In this document: piece after piece, positions 18,498 through 29,524 of the stretch
How positions within the stretch are numbered: position 1 is the first letter of the stretch
Layout of the letters: every line of letters begins with the position of its first letter
From: Streptomyces sclerotialus
GTDB taxonomy: Bacteria > Actinomycetota > Actinomycetes > Streptomycetales > Streptomycetaceae
Assembly: GCA_000719105.1 (NCBI GenBank)
Contig: JODX01000004.1
Location: 124,001-188,000 of the forward strand
Direction: 5' to 3'
Length of the DNA stretch: 64,000 nucleotides
Translations under genes and position numbers: made by a program
The notes under the pieces: model-generated
The model's database searches: none
What the model saw: the letters and a program-made list of their open reading frames with translations, nothing else
Told to the model about the DNA's origin: nothing

Positions 18498-19471
18498 CGG
18501 GACTCCACCTCCGCCGGGGACCGGTCGGGCCCGGCCGGCCCTGCCGGGCCGTCCAGGCCCTTCCGGCCGTTCAGTTCGTCCTGGTAGTGCCGCAGGAACA
18601 GTTCCTCCAGGGTCGGCGGGGTCGAGGTCAGCGACCGTACGCCGGACTCGGTGAGCGAGCGCAGCACCGCGTTCAACTCGTCCGGGTCGACCTGGAAGCG
18701 CACATGTCCGCCCCGCACCTCGAAGCCGTGCACGCCGGGCAGCCCGGACAGTCCGCCCGGCGGCCCGGCGAGTTCGGCGGTGACGGTCGTACGGGTCAGA
18801 TGGCGCAGGTCGGCGAGCGAGCCGCTCTCGACCGTGCGGCCCCCGCGGATGATGCTGACCCGGTCGCACACCTGCTCCACCTGGCCGAGGAGATGCGAGG
18901 AGAGCAGGACGGTGCGGCCGCGGTCGCGCTCCTCGGCCACGCACCGCTGGAAGACCTCCTCCATCAGCGGGTCCAGGCCGGAGGTCGGCTCGTCCAGGAT
19001 CAGCAGGTCGACGTCGGAGGCGAAGGCGGCGACGAGGGCGACCTTCTGCCGGTTGCCCTTGGAGTAGGTGTGGCCCTTCTTGGTGGGGTCCAGCTCGAAC
19101 CGCTCGACCAGCTCGTTCCGCCGTGCCGCGTCGAGGCCCCCGCCTCCGCGCAGCCGCCCGTACAGGTCGATGACCTCGCCACCGGAGAGGTTGCGCCACA
19201 GGGTGACGTCGCCGGGGACGTACGCGATCCGGCGGTGCAGTTCGACGGCGTCCGCCCAGGGGTCGCCGCCCAGCAGCCGTACGGCCCCCGCGTCGGCGCG
19301 CAGCAGGCCCAGCAGGATCCGGATGGTGGTGGACTTCCCGGCGCCGTTGGGCCCGAGGAAGCCGTGCACCTCGCCGGCCTCCACCTGAAGGTCGAGACCG
19401 TCCAGCGCGTGTGTCCGCCCGAACGACTTGCGCAGTCCGCGGACGTCGATGGCGTGCTGTGCCATGGTCAT
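18494..19471 (-). CDS. ABC exporter ATP-binding protein, DrrA-like
   Basis: The protein has 325 residues. Walker A is GPNGAGKST and Walker B is [15 protein letters not shown]. The signature is degenerate ([11 protein letters not shown] in place of LSGGQ), as seen in this subfamily. A C-terminal extension of about 90 residues follows the core. It starts at 19471 (MTMAQ), or at 19465. The start lies just downstream of a 16-bp palindrome that sits in the shared promoter region with the regulator gene, implying coordinated repression. Confidence 0.92.
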   Translation of the reverse strand: MTMAQHAIDVRGLRKSFGRTHALDGLDLQVEAGEVHGFLGPNGAGKSTTIRILLGLLRADAGAVRLLGGDPWADAVELHRRIAYVPGDVTLWRNLSGGEVIDLYGRLRGGGGLDAARRNELVERFELDPTKKGHTYSKGNRQKVALVAAFASDVDLLILDEPTSGLDPLMEEVFQRCVAEERDRGRTVLLSSHLLGQVEQVCDRVSIIRGGRTVESGSLADLRHLTRTTVTAELAGPPGGLSGLPGVHGFEVRGGHVRFQVDPDELNAVLRSLTESGVRSLTSTPPTLEELFLRHYQDELNGRKGLDGPAGPAGPDRSPAEVESR

Positions 19472-19491
19472 GCTTCTGAACGTACGGTACT

Positions 19492-19507
19492 TTCACAAAT
19501 TTGTGAA
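19492..19507. promoter_or_regulatory. Perfect palindromic operator between exporter and regulator genes
   Basis: TTCACAAATTTGTGAA is a perfect 16-bp palindrome in an AT-rich island of otherwise GC-rich DNA. It lies 21 bp upstream of the ABC operon start and about 90 bp upstream of the divergent regulator gene. The symmetry and size suit a dimeric MarR/GbsR-type repressor, so it is the likely operator of the neighbouring regulator, controlling the exporter and possibly itself. Confidence 0.65.
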
Positions 19508-19595
19508 GTTAAGGAAGCGTATAAATGGACGATAGGCTCGACGACGAAGAGGCGACGAGGCGACGGACGAAGAGGCGACGGTGGAGAGGCGACCG

Positions 19596-20183
19596 GTGAC
19601 GACGGACGGGGCGAACGTGAGCGAGCGGAACGCGGACCGCACCCGGAGCACGGCCGGCACGGCCACGGAGACGGCCCCCGGCCGGGACCCTGAAGCCGTG
19701 TCACGCTTCGTCGAGCGGTTCGCCTCGCAGCTCGTCGAGGCGGGGATGCAGCGGATGCCCGCGCGGGTGTTCACGGCGCTGCTCTCCTCCGACACCGGGG
19801 CCATGACCTCGGCGGAGCTCGGCGAGCAGCTCAGGATCAGCCCGGCCGCCGTCTCCGGCGCGGTGCGCTACCTCTCGCAGCAGCACATGGTCTCCCGCGA
19901 ACGCGAACCGGGCTCGCGCCGCGACCGCTACCGCGTGCACAGCGACCAGTGGTACGAGGCGGTGACCAACCGCGACGCCGTCCTGCGCCGCTGGGAGGAC
20001 GCCCTGCGCGAGGGCGTCCAGCAGCTCGGCGCCGACACCCCGGCCGGGCGCCGGATCGCCGAGACGCTCGCCTTCTTCGAGTTCCTGCAGGGCGAGATAG
20101 CCCAGCTCATGGAGCGCTGGCGGGCCCGCCGCGCGGAGCTGTTCGGTGAAGACCGAGCGAGGGACGACCGGCCGAAGGGCTGA
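19596..20183 (+). CDS. GbsR/MarR-family transcriptional regulator
   Basis: The protein has 195 residues from GTG 19596, which has a GGAGAGG ribosome site; an in-frame GTG at 19581 would add five residues. The winged-helix region is TSAELGEQLRISPAAVSGAVRYLSQ, with the wing REPGSRRDRYRV. A helical dimerisation C-terminus follows. This is the arrangement of GbsR-like MarR proteins, which in Streptomyces commonly sit divergent to DrrA/B-type exporters and repress them until a ligand binds. The palindrome at 19492-19507 is its probable site. Confidence 0.87.
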   Translation: MTTDGANVSERNADRTRSTAGTATETAPGRDPEAVSRFVERFASQLVEAGMQRMPARVFTALLSSDTGAMTSAELGEQLRISPAAVSGAVRYLSQQHMVSREREPGSRRDRYRVHSDQWYEAVTNRDAVLRRWEDALREGVQQLGADTPAGRRIAETLAFFEFLQGEIAQLMERWRARRAELFGEDRARDDRPKG

Positions 20184-20207
20184 GCGGCCGGCGGGCCGAG
20201 GCACCGG

Positions 20208-21197
20208 TCAGCCGGGCAGCGTGAGCCCCCAGGCCCCCTCCCGCACGGTCCACGTCCGGGTCCGTACGGGACCGGAGACGACGGAGTCCGACGCGTACCG
20301 GAAGTCCGCTCCCGAGACGGTCACCCGCCGGCCCACGGCCCGCAGCGGCGCGGCCTCGGCCCCCGGCGACACCGGCCGTGCCTCGACCTCCGCGGCCCCG
20401 CCCCCGCCCGGCGTCACCGACACCGCCCGCACCGGCTGGTCGAGGTCCACGAGCAGCACCCCGTCGACCTCCACCCGCAGCCGGGCCGGCCCGGGCCCTG
20501 CCGCCGCGGCGATCCGCGGCGGCCGCGCGCCGAACGTGAGCGTACGGAGGAGCGACCGGCAGGTCCGCGACCAGGAGGAGTACGTCGCCGTGCCTCCCGC
20601 ACCCGCGGAACCCCCGGAACCCGCGGTGCCCCCGGAACCGGAGGCACCCGAGCCGCCCCGGTCGCCCCGGCCGCCCGAGCCACCTGATCCGGGACCTTCC
20701 GCGCACCGTGCGGCATCCGGGGCGACCCCCGCCGGTCTCGGCCCCGGTTCCGCACCCGAGGGAATGCCCACCGTCCCGAGCACCACCCCGCCACTGTCGT
20801 CCACCAGCAGATCGAGCCGCCGCTCGGCGCCGTCCAGCACGGCCCGCGCCGCGGCGACGGCACCCGTGGGCACACCCAGCGAACGCGCCAGCGACAGTCC
20901 GCCGCCGCCCGCACCGCCGCCGACCGGGACCAGCGACACCGCGCACGCGCTCAGTTCCCGCTGCCGGTGCAGCACCGAGACGGCCCGCAGCAGCGCGCGG
21001 TCGTCACCGATCACGACCGGCCGCCGGGATCCGCGCCTCTCCAACGCCCGCGCGAACTCCTCAGGCCCTTCGGGGAGGCAGATCTTCGTGCTCGCCGCAC
21101 CCGCGCTGAGCACGTCTTTCGCGATCCGTACCGACTCTCCGTCCGTTCGCCGGGCGAGGGGGTCGATGACCACCAGGAGCTGGTCGGAAGTCGCCAC
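20208..21197 (-). CDS. Diacylglycerol kinase-like (DAGK catalytic domain) protein
   Basis: The protein has 329 residues from GTG 21197 (VATSDQLLVVIDPLARR), preceded by GGCAGGACCGAG; an in-frame ATG at 21254 is also possible. The N-terminal VVIDPLARRTDGE, the VVIGDDRALLRAV segment, and VSLVPVGGGAGGG (the position of the GGDGT/NP loops) resemble a divergent lipid-kinase fold. The usual GGDGT is not intact, so catalytic activity is uncertain. A Gly/Ser-rich low-complexity linker sits near residues 180-230. It is divergent from purA. Confidence 0.6.
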   Translation of the reverse strand: MATSDQLLVVIDPLARRTDGESVRIAKDVLSAGAASTKICLPEGPEEFARALERRGSRRPVVIGDDRALLRAVSVLHRQRELSACAVSLVPVGGGAGGGGLSLARSLGVPTGAVAAARAVLDGAERRLDLLVDDSGGVVLGTVGIPSGAEPGPRPAGVAPDAARCAEGPGSGGSGGRGDRGGSGASGSGGTAGSGGSAGAGGTATYSSWSRTCRSLLRTLTFGARPPRIAAAAGPGPARLRVEVDGVLLVDLDQPVRAVSVTPGGGGAAEVEARPVSPGAEAAPLRAVGRRVTVSGADFRYASDSVVSGPVRTRTWTVREGAWGLTLPG

Positions 21198-21396
21198 CTC
21201 GGTCCTGCCTCGCTTCCTCGGGTAGCATCTTTGTGCAAGAGCCCCTTGCGCCATTTAGCCAGGGGCTTCGTCTATTCCGGGGCATCCGGGTCCGACGACG
21301 AAGGACGGCCGGGGACGGCCACCGTGTACGCGGCACACAGGGTGCCCCGTACGCCCCTGACGTTGGACATGCCCCGCCCGGAAGGGGTGTACGCGC

Positions 21397-22680
21397 GTGC
21401 CCGCACTTGTGCTGCTCGGTGCTCAGTGGGGTGACGAAGGCAAGGGAAAGGCCACCGACCTGCTCGGCGGTTCGGTGGACTACGTGGTGCGCTACCAGGG
21501 CGGCAACAATGCCGGCCACACGGTAGTCGTGGGTGACCAGAAGTACGCCCTTCACCTTCTCCCTTCCGGAATCCTGTCCCCGGAGTGCACTCCGGTCATC
21601 GGAAACGGCGTCGTCGTCGACCCGTCGGTCCTGCTCTCCGAGCTGAGCGGACTCAACGAGCGCGGCGTCGACACCTCCAAGCTGCTCATCAGCGGCAACG
21701 CCCACATCATCACGCCGTACAACGTCACCGTCGACAAGGTGACGGAGCGCTTCCTCGGCAAGCGCAAGATCGGCACGACGGGCCGCGGCATCGGCCCGAC
21801 GTACGCCGACAAGATCAACCGCGTGGGCATCCGCGTGCAGGACCTCTACGACGAGTCGATCCTGCAGCAGAAGGTCGAGGCGGCCCTCGACGTCAAGAAC
21901 CAGCTCCTCACCAAGCTCTACAACCGCCGCGCCATCGCCGCCGACCAGGTGGTCGAGGAGCTGCTGGGCTACGCGGAGCAGATCAAGCCGTACGTCGCCG
22001 ACACGGTCCTGCTCCTGAACCAGGCGCTGGACGAGGACAAGGTCGTCCTGTTCGAGGGCGGCCAGGGCACTCTCCTCGACATCGACCACGGCACGTACCC
22101 CTTCGTCACCTCCTCGAACCCGACCGCGGGCGGCGCCTGCACGGGCTCGGGCGTCGGCCCGACGAAGATCAGCCGTGTGATCGGCATCCTGAAGGCGTAC
22201 ACGACCCGTGTCGGCGCGGGTCCCTTCCCGACCGAGCTGTTCGACGAGGACGGCGAGGCGCTGCGCCGCATCGGCGGCGAGCGGGGCGTGACGACCGGCC
22301 GTGACCGCCGCTGCGGCTGGTTCGACGCGGTGATCGCCCGCTACGCCACCCGGGTGAACGGCCTGACGGACTTCTTCCTCACCAAGCTCGACGTGCTGAC
22401 GGGCTGGGAGGAGATCCCGGTCTGCGTGGCGTACGAGATCGACGGCAAGCGCGTCGAGGAGCTCCCGTACAGCCAGACCGACTTCCACCACGCGAAGCCG
22501 GTCTACGAGACGCTGCCCGGCTGGTCCGAGGACATCACGAAGGCCAAGTCGTTCTCCGACCTCCCGAAGAACGCCCAGAACTACGTGAAGGCCCTGGAGG
22601 AGATGTCCGGCGCCCCGATCTCCGCGATCGGCGTGGGCCCGGGCCGGGACGAGACGATCGAGATCAACTCGTTCCTGTAG
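21397..22680 (+). CDS. purA: Adenylosuccinate synthetase
   Basis: The protein has 427 residues, the normal family length. It catalyses GTP-dependent joining of IMP and aspartate to adenylosuccinate, the first committed step to AMP. The phosphate loop GDEGKGK is at residues 12-18. Also present are NNAGHTVV, the catalytic His region, [11 protein letters not shown] (IMP binding), [22 protein letters not shown], and the [14 protein letters not shown] loop. The start is GTG ([15 protein letters not shown]). It is a single-copy housekeeping gene, followed by a strong hairpin. Confidence 0.98.
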   Translation: MPALVLLGAQWGDEGKGKATDLLGGSVDYVVRYQGGNNAGHTVVVGDQKYALHLLPSGILSPECTPVIGNGVVVDPSVLLSELSGLNERGVDTSKLLISGNAHIITPYNVTVDKVTERFLGKRKIGTTGRGIGPTYADKINRVGIRVQDLYDESILQQKVEAALDVKNQLLTKLYNRRAIAADQVVEELLGYAEQIKPYVADTVLLLNQALDEDKVVLFEGGQGTLLDIDHGTYPFVTSSNPTAGGACTGSGVGPTKISRVIGILKAYTTRVGAGPFPTELFDEDGEALRRIGGERGVTTGRDRRCGWFDAVIARYATRVNGLTDFFLTKLDVLTGWEEIPVCVAYEIDGKRVEELPYSQTDFHHAKPVYETLPGWSEDITKAKSFSDLPKNAQNYVKALEEMSGAPISAIGVGPGRDETIEINSFL

Positions 22681-22718
22681 GCGGACTGCAGGACGCACGG
22701 CGGTCGTACGACAGCACT

Positions 22719-22748
22719 GAGGGGCGCCCCCGGGTGGGGGCGCCCCTC
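22719..22748. terminator. Strong bidirectional hairpin after purA
   Basis: GAGGGGCGCCCC at 22719-22730 and GGGGCGCCCCTC at 22737-22748 form a perfect 12-bp stem with a 6-nt loop. It lies between purA and the convergent secreted-protein gene. There is no T-run, as is typical for Streptomyces. Confidence 0.75.
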
Positions 22749-22771
22749 ATGCCGTACGGGGTACTTCCGGT

Positions 22772-23143
22772 CTAGCAGCCCATCTCCCACGTGTGGGAGC
22801 TGCCCCGGTCGTTCGCGTCACCGTTGTAGGCGACCTCCTGACCGGGGGCCAGACAGAGGGTGACGGCGCCGGTGAGCTGGCGGCCGTCGTAGATCTTGAC
22901 GTGGTCGGGGACGCCGGGGCCGGAGACGCCGTGGTTGGCCCACGAGGAGTCCTGGTTGGACATGTCGCCCTCCCACCAGTGGTCGTCGCCGCTGTGCTCG
23001 ATCTTCATGCCCTCGAAGTTGGCGTCCGTCCACACGCAGAAGTAGCCGGTGCGGCAGTCGGCCGCCCCGGCGGCGGCCGAGGTGGCGAGGACGGCTCCGG
23101 CGGAGAGCAGGGTGGCGGTGAGGAGGGCGGGGATGCGCTTCAT
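22772..23143 (-). CDS. Secreted peptidase inhibitor family I36-like protein
   Basis: The protein has 123 residues. Its signal peptide (MKRIPALLTATLLSAGAVLATSAAAGAA) is cleaved near residue 28. The mature beta/gamma-crystallin-like part contains CRTGYFCVWTDANFEGM, a central ANHG, and GSSHTWEMGC, a pattern of the small secreted peptidase-inhibitor I36 (SMPI-like) family, which is abundant in Streptomyces. The inhibitory target is unknown. It lies just upstream of the lipoprotein gene at 23175 in reading order on the same strand. Confidence 0.78.
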   Translation of the reverse strand: MKRIPALLTATLLSAGAVLATSAAAGAADCRTGYFCVWTDANFEGMKIEHSGDDHWWEGDMSNQDSSWANHGVSGPGVPDHVKIYDGRQLTGAVTLCLAPGQEVAYNGDANDRGSSHTWEMGC

Positions 23144-23174
23144 AGGTGTGTTCCTCTCTTGATCCTTGTTGTGG

Positions 23175-23690
23175 TCAACCGGTGGTGAGCAGGGGTCCGG
23201 CGACCCGTACGGCCCGGGCCCGCATCCGCCGCCAGTCGGCCAGTTCGGCGCGGTGCCGGGCGCGGACCTCGGCGAGGGTGCGGTGGGTGCGGGCGGCCTC
23301 GGGGCGCAGGTTGTTGACGATCACCGAGGCGCGGAACCAGCGACGCTGGTCGCCGTAGAGCCGCCGCTGGGCCGCCGCCAGGCAGCCGTCGGTGTGGGCG
23401 CGCACGACGTGTCCCGTGGGGAGCTTCAACGAGAGTTCGGCCCTGCCCGCGCCGAACAGCGCCTCGGCGAAGCGTCGTTGCCCGGAGGCGGTGGGCGGGG
23501 TGTGTCCGGGGCGCGGCGGGACGAGCCCCTGACGCCTGAGGCAGACGTCGGTCAGGCGCTGCGTGGCGGCTCGGACGAGGTCGTCGGGGGACGGGCGGGG
23601 GCCGGGGGCGGCCGTCGCGCAGGCGGTGAGGAGGCAGGCGAGCAGGCCGGCCACGGACAACAGCGTCGTGGTGGTGCCGAGTCGGCGCAC
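23175..23690 (-). CDS. Putative small lipoprotein
   Basis: The protein has 171 residues from GTG 23690 (VRRLGTTTTLL). The N-terminal hydrophobic stretch SVAGLLACLLTACATAAPG carries a lipobox-like LTAC, so it is probably a lipid-anchored exported protein. The rest is Arg/Ala-rich and helical with no domain I recognise. It precedes the I36-like gene on the same strand by about 30 bp, so the two may be co-transcribed. The start is uncertain because no clear ribosome site precedes it. Confidence 0.55.
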   Translation of the reverse strand: MRRLGTTTTLLSVAGLLACLLTACATAAPGPRPSPDDLVRAATQRLTDVCLRRQGLVPPRPGHTPPTASGQRRFAEALFGAGRAELSLKLPTGHVVRAHTDGCLAAAQRRLYGDQRRWFRASVIVNNLRPEAARTHRTLAEVRARHRAELADWRRMRARAVRVAGPLLTTG

Positions 23691-23818
23691 TGGGTGATCC
23701 CGTGGAAGCGGTCGGTGAGGGCGTTCGGGATCGTGAACTCCCCCGCTGCCGACGGGTCCATGTGCCACACCACTCGTTCAGGCGGTCGGGTGGCCGCCCC
23801 GGGCGTACGACGCACCTC

Positions 23819-23853
23819 GTGAGCCGTGAGCCGTGAGCCGTGAGCCGTGAGCC
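23819..23853. repeat. Five tandem 7-bp repeats (GTGAGCC)
   Basis: GTGAGCC occurs five times head to tail, followed by the variant GTGCGCC. It lies in the short intergenic region between the lipoprotein gene and the gene ending at 23913. It is probably a replication-slippage microsatellite, and copy number may vary among strains. No function is evident. Confidence 0.8.
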
Positions 23854-23912
23854 GTGCGCCCTTGCGCGGGAGCCGGGAGCCCGGCCGCCGAGTGCTCCCG
23901 CGCCGACCGGCG

Positions 23913-24563
23913 TCAGCTGAACACGATCATCGACCCCTGCGCCAGACTGCGCGTCGCCGCCGCGTGCAGCCCCAGCCAGACGTGGCGTTCGCGGGCGAAG
24001 GGGCTGGGGTCGTACGGGGCGGGAACGGCCGGTTCCTCCAGCTCCGTGGGGCCGAGCGGGGCGGCGGGGGCCGCCGGGGGGTTGGCCGGGTCGATGCCGA
24101 TGGACGGAGCCACGAACTCCAGTTCGCGCAGCAGCGTCTGGGAGGAGCCCAGCGGGCCGCCGCCCGCGAGCAGTTCGTCGCTGGAGAGCGGGTGCGGGAA
24201 GTCGACCGGGACGTACGCGCCCGCGTGGTCGTAGTGCCAGACGAGGTGGGACTGCTGGGCGGTCGACTCGAACATCTCCAGCAACTGCTCGTAGTCCCCG
24301 CCCAGTTCGTCCACCGGGGTCACCGCGAGGCCGCACGCCTGGAGCAGGTACGCCCGCCGCAGGAAGTGCAGCGCGTCGTAGTCGAAGCCCGCGACCGGGG
24401 CCACCTCGCCGGACAGGCCCGGCATGTACTGGTAGACCGGCACCGCGGGAAGCCCGGCCTCGGACAGCACCTTGTTGTAGAGCGCGAGTTCCTCGGCGAA
24501 GGGGTTGTCGGGGGTGTGGCACAACACGTCGACGAGCGGGACCAGCCACAGGTCACAGGCCAA
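23913..24563 (-). CDS. Conserved hypothetical protein (actinobacterial)
   Basis: The protein has 216 residues with a TTG start, supported by an AGGAG ribosome site 7 nt upstream. There is no signal peptide or membrane helix. The sequence is rich in aromatic and acidic residues (WLVPLVDVLCHTPDNPF, DYDALHFLRRAYLL, SHLVWHYDHAGAYVP) and looks like a folded cytosolic protein. I do not recognise the family. It is a lone gene between a microsatellite repeat and the GntR regulator. Confidence 0.72.
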   Translation of the reverse strand: MACDLWLVPLVDVLCHTPDNPFAEELALYNKVLSEAGLPAVPVYQYMPGLSGEVAPVAGFDYDALHFLRRAYLLQACGLAVTPVDELGGDYEQLLEMFESTAQQSHLVWHYDHAGAYVPVDFPHPLSSDELLAGGGPLGSSQTLLRELEFVAPSIGIDPANPPAAPAAPLGPTELEEPAVPAPYDPSPFARERHVWLGLHAAATRSLAQGSMIVFS

Positions 24564-24687
24564 AAGGAGGCTCCTTGCGTAGCACGGTGGTCAAGAAAGC
24601 GTAATGGCAGAGGCCCGTCTCGGCGCCCTGCGTGCGTGTCCCTTACCCGCTGCCCGGTGGCCGGCGAACCAGACACGGCCACCTTCG

Positions 24688-25398
24688 TCACTCGGGTTGT
24701 CCGGCCGCCAGCCGTTCGACGAGGGCGAGACAGTCGGCGTTGTGGTCGGCGACGATCTCATGGGCGGTTTGGGTGTCGCCGCGCACCAGGGCGTCGACGA
24801 GTCCGGTGTGCCCGGCCCACAACTGCCCGCGCAGGTCGGGGAGTCTGCGCAGGTGCTGGACGGCGCACACCCAGGTCCGTACGCGCAGCCGGTGCAGGAA
24901 GTCGGCGAGGTAGGGGTTGCCGAACAGGTCGCTCAGCTCGCGCCAGAAGCGCAGGTCGTAACCGATGAGGATGTTCAGTTCACCGGCGGTGGCGGCCCGC
25001 CGGGCCTCCTCGCCGCGGCGGCGCACGGCGGCGAGGACGGCGGTCGTGCGGGGGCCGTCCTCGACCCGCTTGTCCCGGAAGATGCCGTCGATCACGATCC
25101 CGCGGGCCTCGATCATCTCCCGGTAGTCGTCGAGGGAGTAGGGATGGACCTCGAAGCCGCGGTGCTGCACGGCGTCCAGCAGCCCCTGCGCCGACAGGTC
25201 GACCAGGGCCTCGCGGACGGGGGTCGCGGACACCCCGTACTGGTCGGCGATCTCCTTGACCGTGAACTCCTGCCCCGGCTGGAGGCGGCCGGCCAGTACC
25301 TCGTCGCGGAGCGCGTCCGCGACCTGCTGCCGCAGGGTGCTACGGGTCACGGCTCCGCCGCCGCTGCGGCTCGGGCCGCCGTCACCGGTGCCGGGCAT
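24688..25398 (-). CDS. GntR-family regulator with FCD ligand domain
   Basis: The protein has 236 residues from ATG 25398. The N-terminal winged helix-turn-helix reads LRDEVLAGRLQPGQEFTVKEIADQYGVSATPVREAL. An all-helical FCD domain follows, with the metal/ligand residues D, H and H (IGYDLRFWREL, WAGHTGLVDAL, ADHNADCLAL). FCD-type GntR proteins usually sense small carboxylates or amino acids. It faces an unusual repeat-rich intergenic region at 25440-25630, beyond which a class III aminotransferase gene ends. Confidence 0.88.
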   Translation of the reverse strand: MPGTGDGGPSRSGGGAVTRSTLRQQVADALRDEVLAGRLQPGQEFTVKEIADQYGVSATPVREALVDLSAQGLLDAVQHRGFEVHPYSLDDYREMIEARGIVIDGIFRDKRVEDGPRTTAVLAAVRRRGEEARRAATAGELNILIGYDLRFWRELSDLFGNPYLADFLHRLRVRTWVCAVQHLRRLPDLRGQLWAGHTGLVDALVRGDTQTAHEIVADHNADCLALVERLAAGQPE

Positions 25399-25474
25399 GG
25401 TGGGGGCCCTCTCCCTCGCGTGCGGGTGTGTACGTTCTTCTGCGTACATTTCTACGAGCACGTCACCTTACGCG

Positions 25475-25558
25475 TTCACAAGTCGCTCACCAGTGTTCGA
25501 AAGTCGCTTTCGATCGTTCGCGAGTCGCTCGCACGCGTTCGGGAGCCGTCGAGGGGTC
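25475..25558. repeat. 21-bp degenerate tandem direct repeats
   Basis: Units begin at 25475, 25496, 25517 and 25538, each starting TTC and containing AGTCGCT (AGCCGTC in the last). The period is exactly 21 bp, two helical turns, so equivalent faces line up on one side of the DNA. It sits about 80 bp upstream of the GntR gene start in non-coding DNA. It could be a multi-copy regulator binding array. Confidence 0.6.
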
Positions 25559-25632
25559 TCGGGTGAGCCCGTACGGGACGCTCACGCACCCGCGAACGCT
25601 CCCGTACGGGACACCACTGTTCCGCCGCTCCC

Positions 25633-27015
25633 TTACTCCGTGTACCCGTCCGCCACGGTCAGCGCCGCGTCCAGCGCCGCCAGCCCCTCCTTGGCCTCCT
25701 CCTCCGTGATCGTGCACGGGGGCACGACGTGGGTGCGGTTCATGTTCACGAAGGGCCAGACGCCGTGCTGCTTCGCGGCGGCGGCGAACGCGGCCATCGG
25801 GGCGTTGGCCTCACCGGACGCGTTGTAGGGGACCAGCGGTTCGCGGGTCTCCCGGTTCCGCACCAGGTCGAGCGCCCAGAACATGCCGACGCCGCGCACC
25901 TCGCCCACCGAGGGGTGGCGTGCGGCCAGCTCGTGCAGCCCCGGCCCGATCACCCGCGCACCGAGGTCGGCCGCGTTCTCGACGATGCCCTCCTCGGCCA
26001 TCACGTTGATCGTGGCGACGGCCGCCGCGCAGGCCAGCGGGTGCCCGGAGTACGTCAGTCCGCCCGGATACGGCCGCCGTGCGAAGGTCGCCGCGATCCG
26101 CTCCGAGATGGCGACCCCGCCGAGCGGCACGTATCCGGAGTTCACGCCCTTGGCGAAGGTCATCAGGTCCGGTACGACGCCGAACAGGTCCGCCGCGAAC
26201 CACGTACCGGTCCGCCCGAAGCCCGCCATCACCTCGTCCAGGACGAACACGATGCCGTGGCGGTCGCAGATGTCGCGCACACCGGCCAGATAGCCCGGCG
26301 GCGGCACCATGATCCCCGCCGTGCCCGGGATCGTCTCCAGGATGATCGCCGCGATGGTGTCCGGCCCCTCGAAGGCGATCGTGGTCTCCAGGTGCTCCAG
26401 GGCCCGGGCGCACTCCTGCTCCTCGGTCTCCGCGTAGAAGCGCGACCGGTACAGGAACGGCGCCCAGAAGTGCACGACGCCCGCCGACCCGCTGTCGGAC
26501 GCCCAGCGGCGCGGATCACCGGTGAGGTTGACCGCCTGCTGCGTGCCGCCGTGGTACGAGCGGTACGCCGAGAGGACCTTGGGGCGTCCGGTGTGCAGCC
26601 GGGCCATGCGCACGGCGTGCTCCACGGCGTCGGCGCCGGCGTTGGTGAAGAAGATCTTGTCCAGGTCGCCGGGCGTGCGCTCGGCGATCAGCCGGGCCGC
26701 CTCCGACCGCGCCTCGATCGCGAACGCGGGCGCGAACGTCGTCATCCGCCCCGCCTGCTCCTGGATCGCGGCGACGACCTTCGGGTGCTGGTAGCCGATG
26801 TTCGTGAAGACGAGCCCGCTGGTGAGGTCCAGGTACCGCCTGCCGTCGAAGTCCCAGAAGTACGAGCCCTCCGCGCCGGCCACGGCGAGCGGGTCGATGA
26901 GCTCCTGGGCGGACCAGGAGTGGAACACGTGCGCGCGGTCGGCGGCTTTCACGGCGGCCCCGGTCCCGGGATCCGGCTGAGGGAGCTGCGGGGGCTGAGG
27001 GAGCTGAGGGATCAT
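25633..27015 (-). CDS. Class III PLP-dependent aminotransferase
   Basis: The protein has 460 residues. It shows the fold-type I signature FVLDEVMAGFGRTG with D260, the Schiff-base K289 in TFAKGVNSGYVPLGG, and an N-terminal cofactor region FFTNAGADAVEHAVRMAR. HTHVVPP and GHPLACAAAVATINVM are typical of omega-aminotransferases acting on beta-alanine, taurine or 4-aminobutyrate-like donors. The substrate is not decidable here. The gene is followed on the same strand by the GntR gene, which may control it, across about 230 bp. Confidence 0.9.
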   Translation of the reverse strand: MIPQLPQPPQLPQPDPGTGAAVKAADRAHVFHSWSAQELIDPLAVAGAEGSYFWDFDGRRYLDLTSGLVFTNIGYQHPKVVAAIQEQAGRMTTFAPAFAIEARSEAARLIAERTPGDLDKIFFTNAGADAVEHAVRMARLHTGRPKVLSAYRSYHGGTQQAVNLTGDPRRWASDSGSAGVVHFWAPFLYRSRFYAETEEQECARALEHLETTIAFEGPDTIAAIILETIPGTAGIMVPPPGYLAGVRDICDRHGIVFVLDEVMAGFGRTGTWFAADLFGVVPDLMTFAKGVNSGYVPLGGVAISERIAATFARRPYPGGLTYSGHPLACAAAVATINVMAEEGIVENAADLGARVIGPGLHELAARHPSVGEVRGVGMFWALDLVRNRETREPLVPYNASGEANAPMAAFAAAAKQHGVWPFVNMNRTHVVPPCTITEEEAKEGLAALDAALTVADGYTE

Positions 27016-27324
27016 GCCGCGCAGCGTAGGCGCCGCGGGCCCGCCGCGACATGGGCGTCCTGTCTGCGCCCGGGCCGGGAACGCGACAGTGTGTCGGGCA
27101 TCGCCGGGCGGTGCCGGGTGTCACCGGGCGGTGCGGTCGTCACCGGGTGATGCCGGCCGCTTTCGGGCTCTGCCGGGTGTTGCCGGGCGTTTTCGGACGT
27201 GCGGGAGAGGTGACGAGACGTGTCGCCTCTGGTACGGAACCGTAGAGCAGGTTCCCGTGGTCTCCCCGTGAGACCGCACTATTCTCGGTTCGTCGCACCC
27301 GGCCGGGGGGAAGGTGGCACGGCG
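27016..27324. other. Intergenic region before the Ser/Thr kinase
   Basis: About 310 bp between divergent genes. The left part is made of imperfect repeats of GCCGGGTGTYRCCGGGCG (27105-27195). The right part is less GC-rich and probably holds the kinase promoter; a GGAAGG ribosome site precedes ATG 27325. No coding signal was accepted. Confidence 0.4.
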
Positions 27325-29472
<2,148 letters not shown>

Positions 29473-29524
29473 CCTCCCACTCGCCGGCTCACCGGCTCAC
29501 CGCCCGGCTCACCGGATCAGCGGC

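Noticed and set aside
25475-25558. CRISPR-like array
   Set aside because: Repeats are contiguous and degenerate with no spacers, and no cas gene is present. I saw no CRISPR array anywhere in the window.
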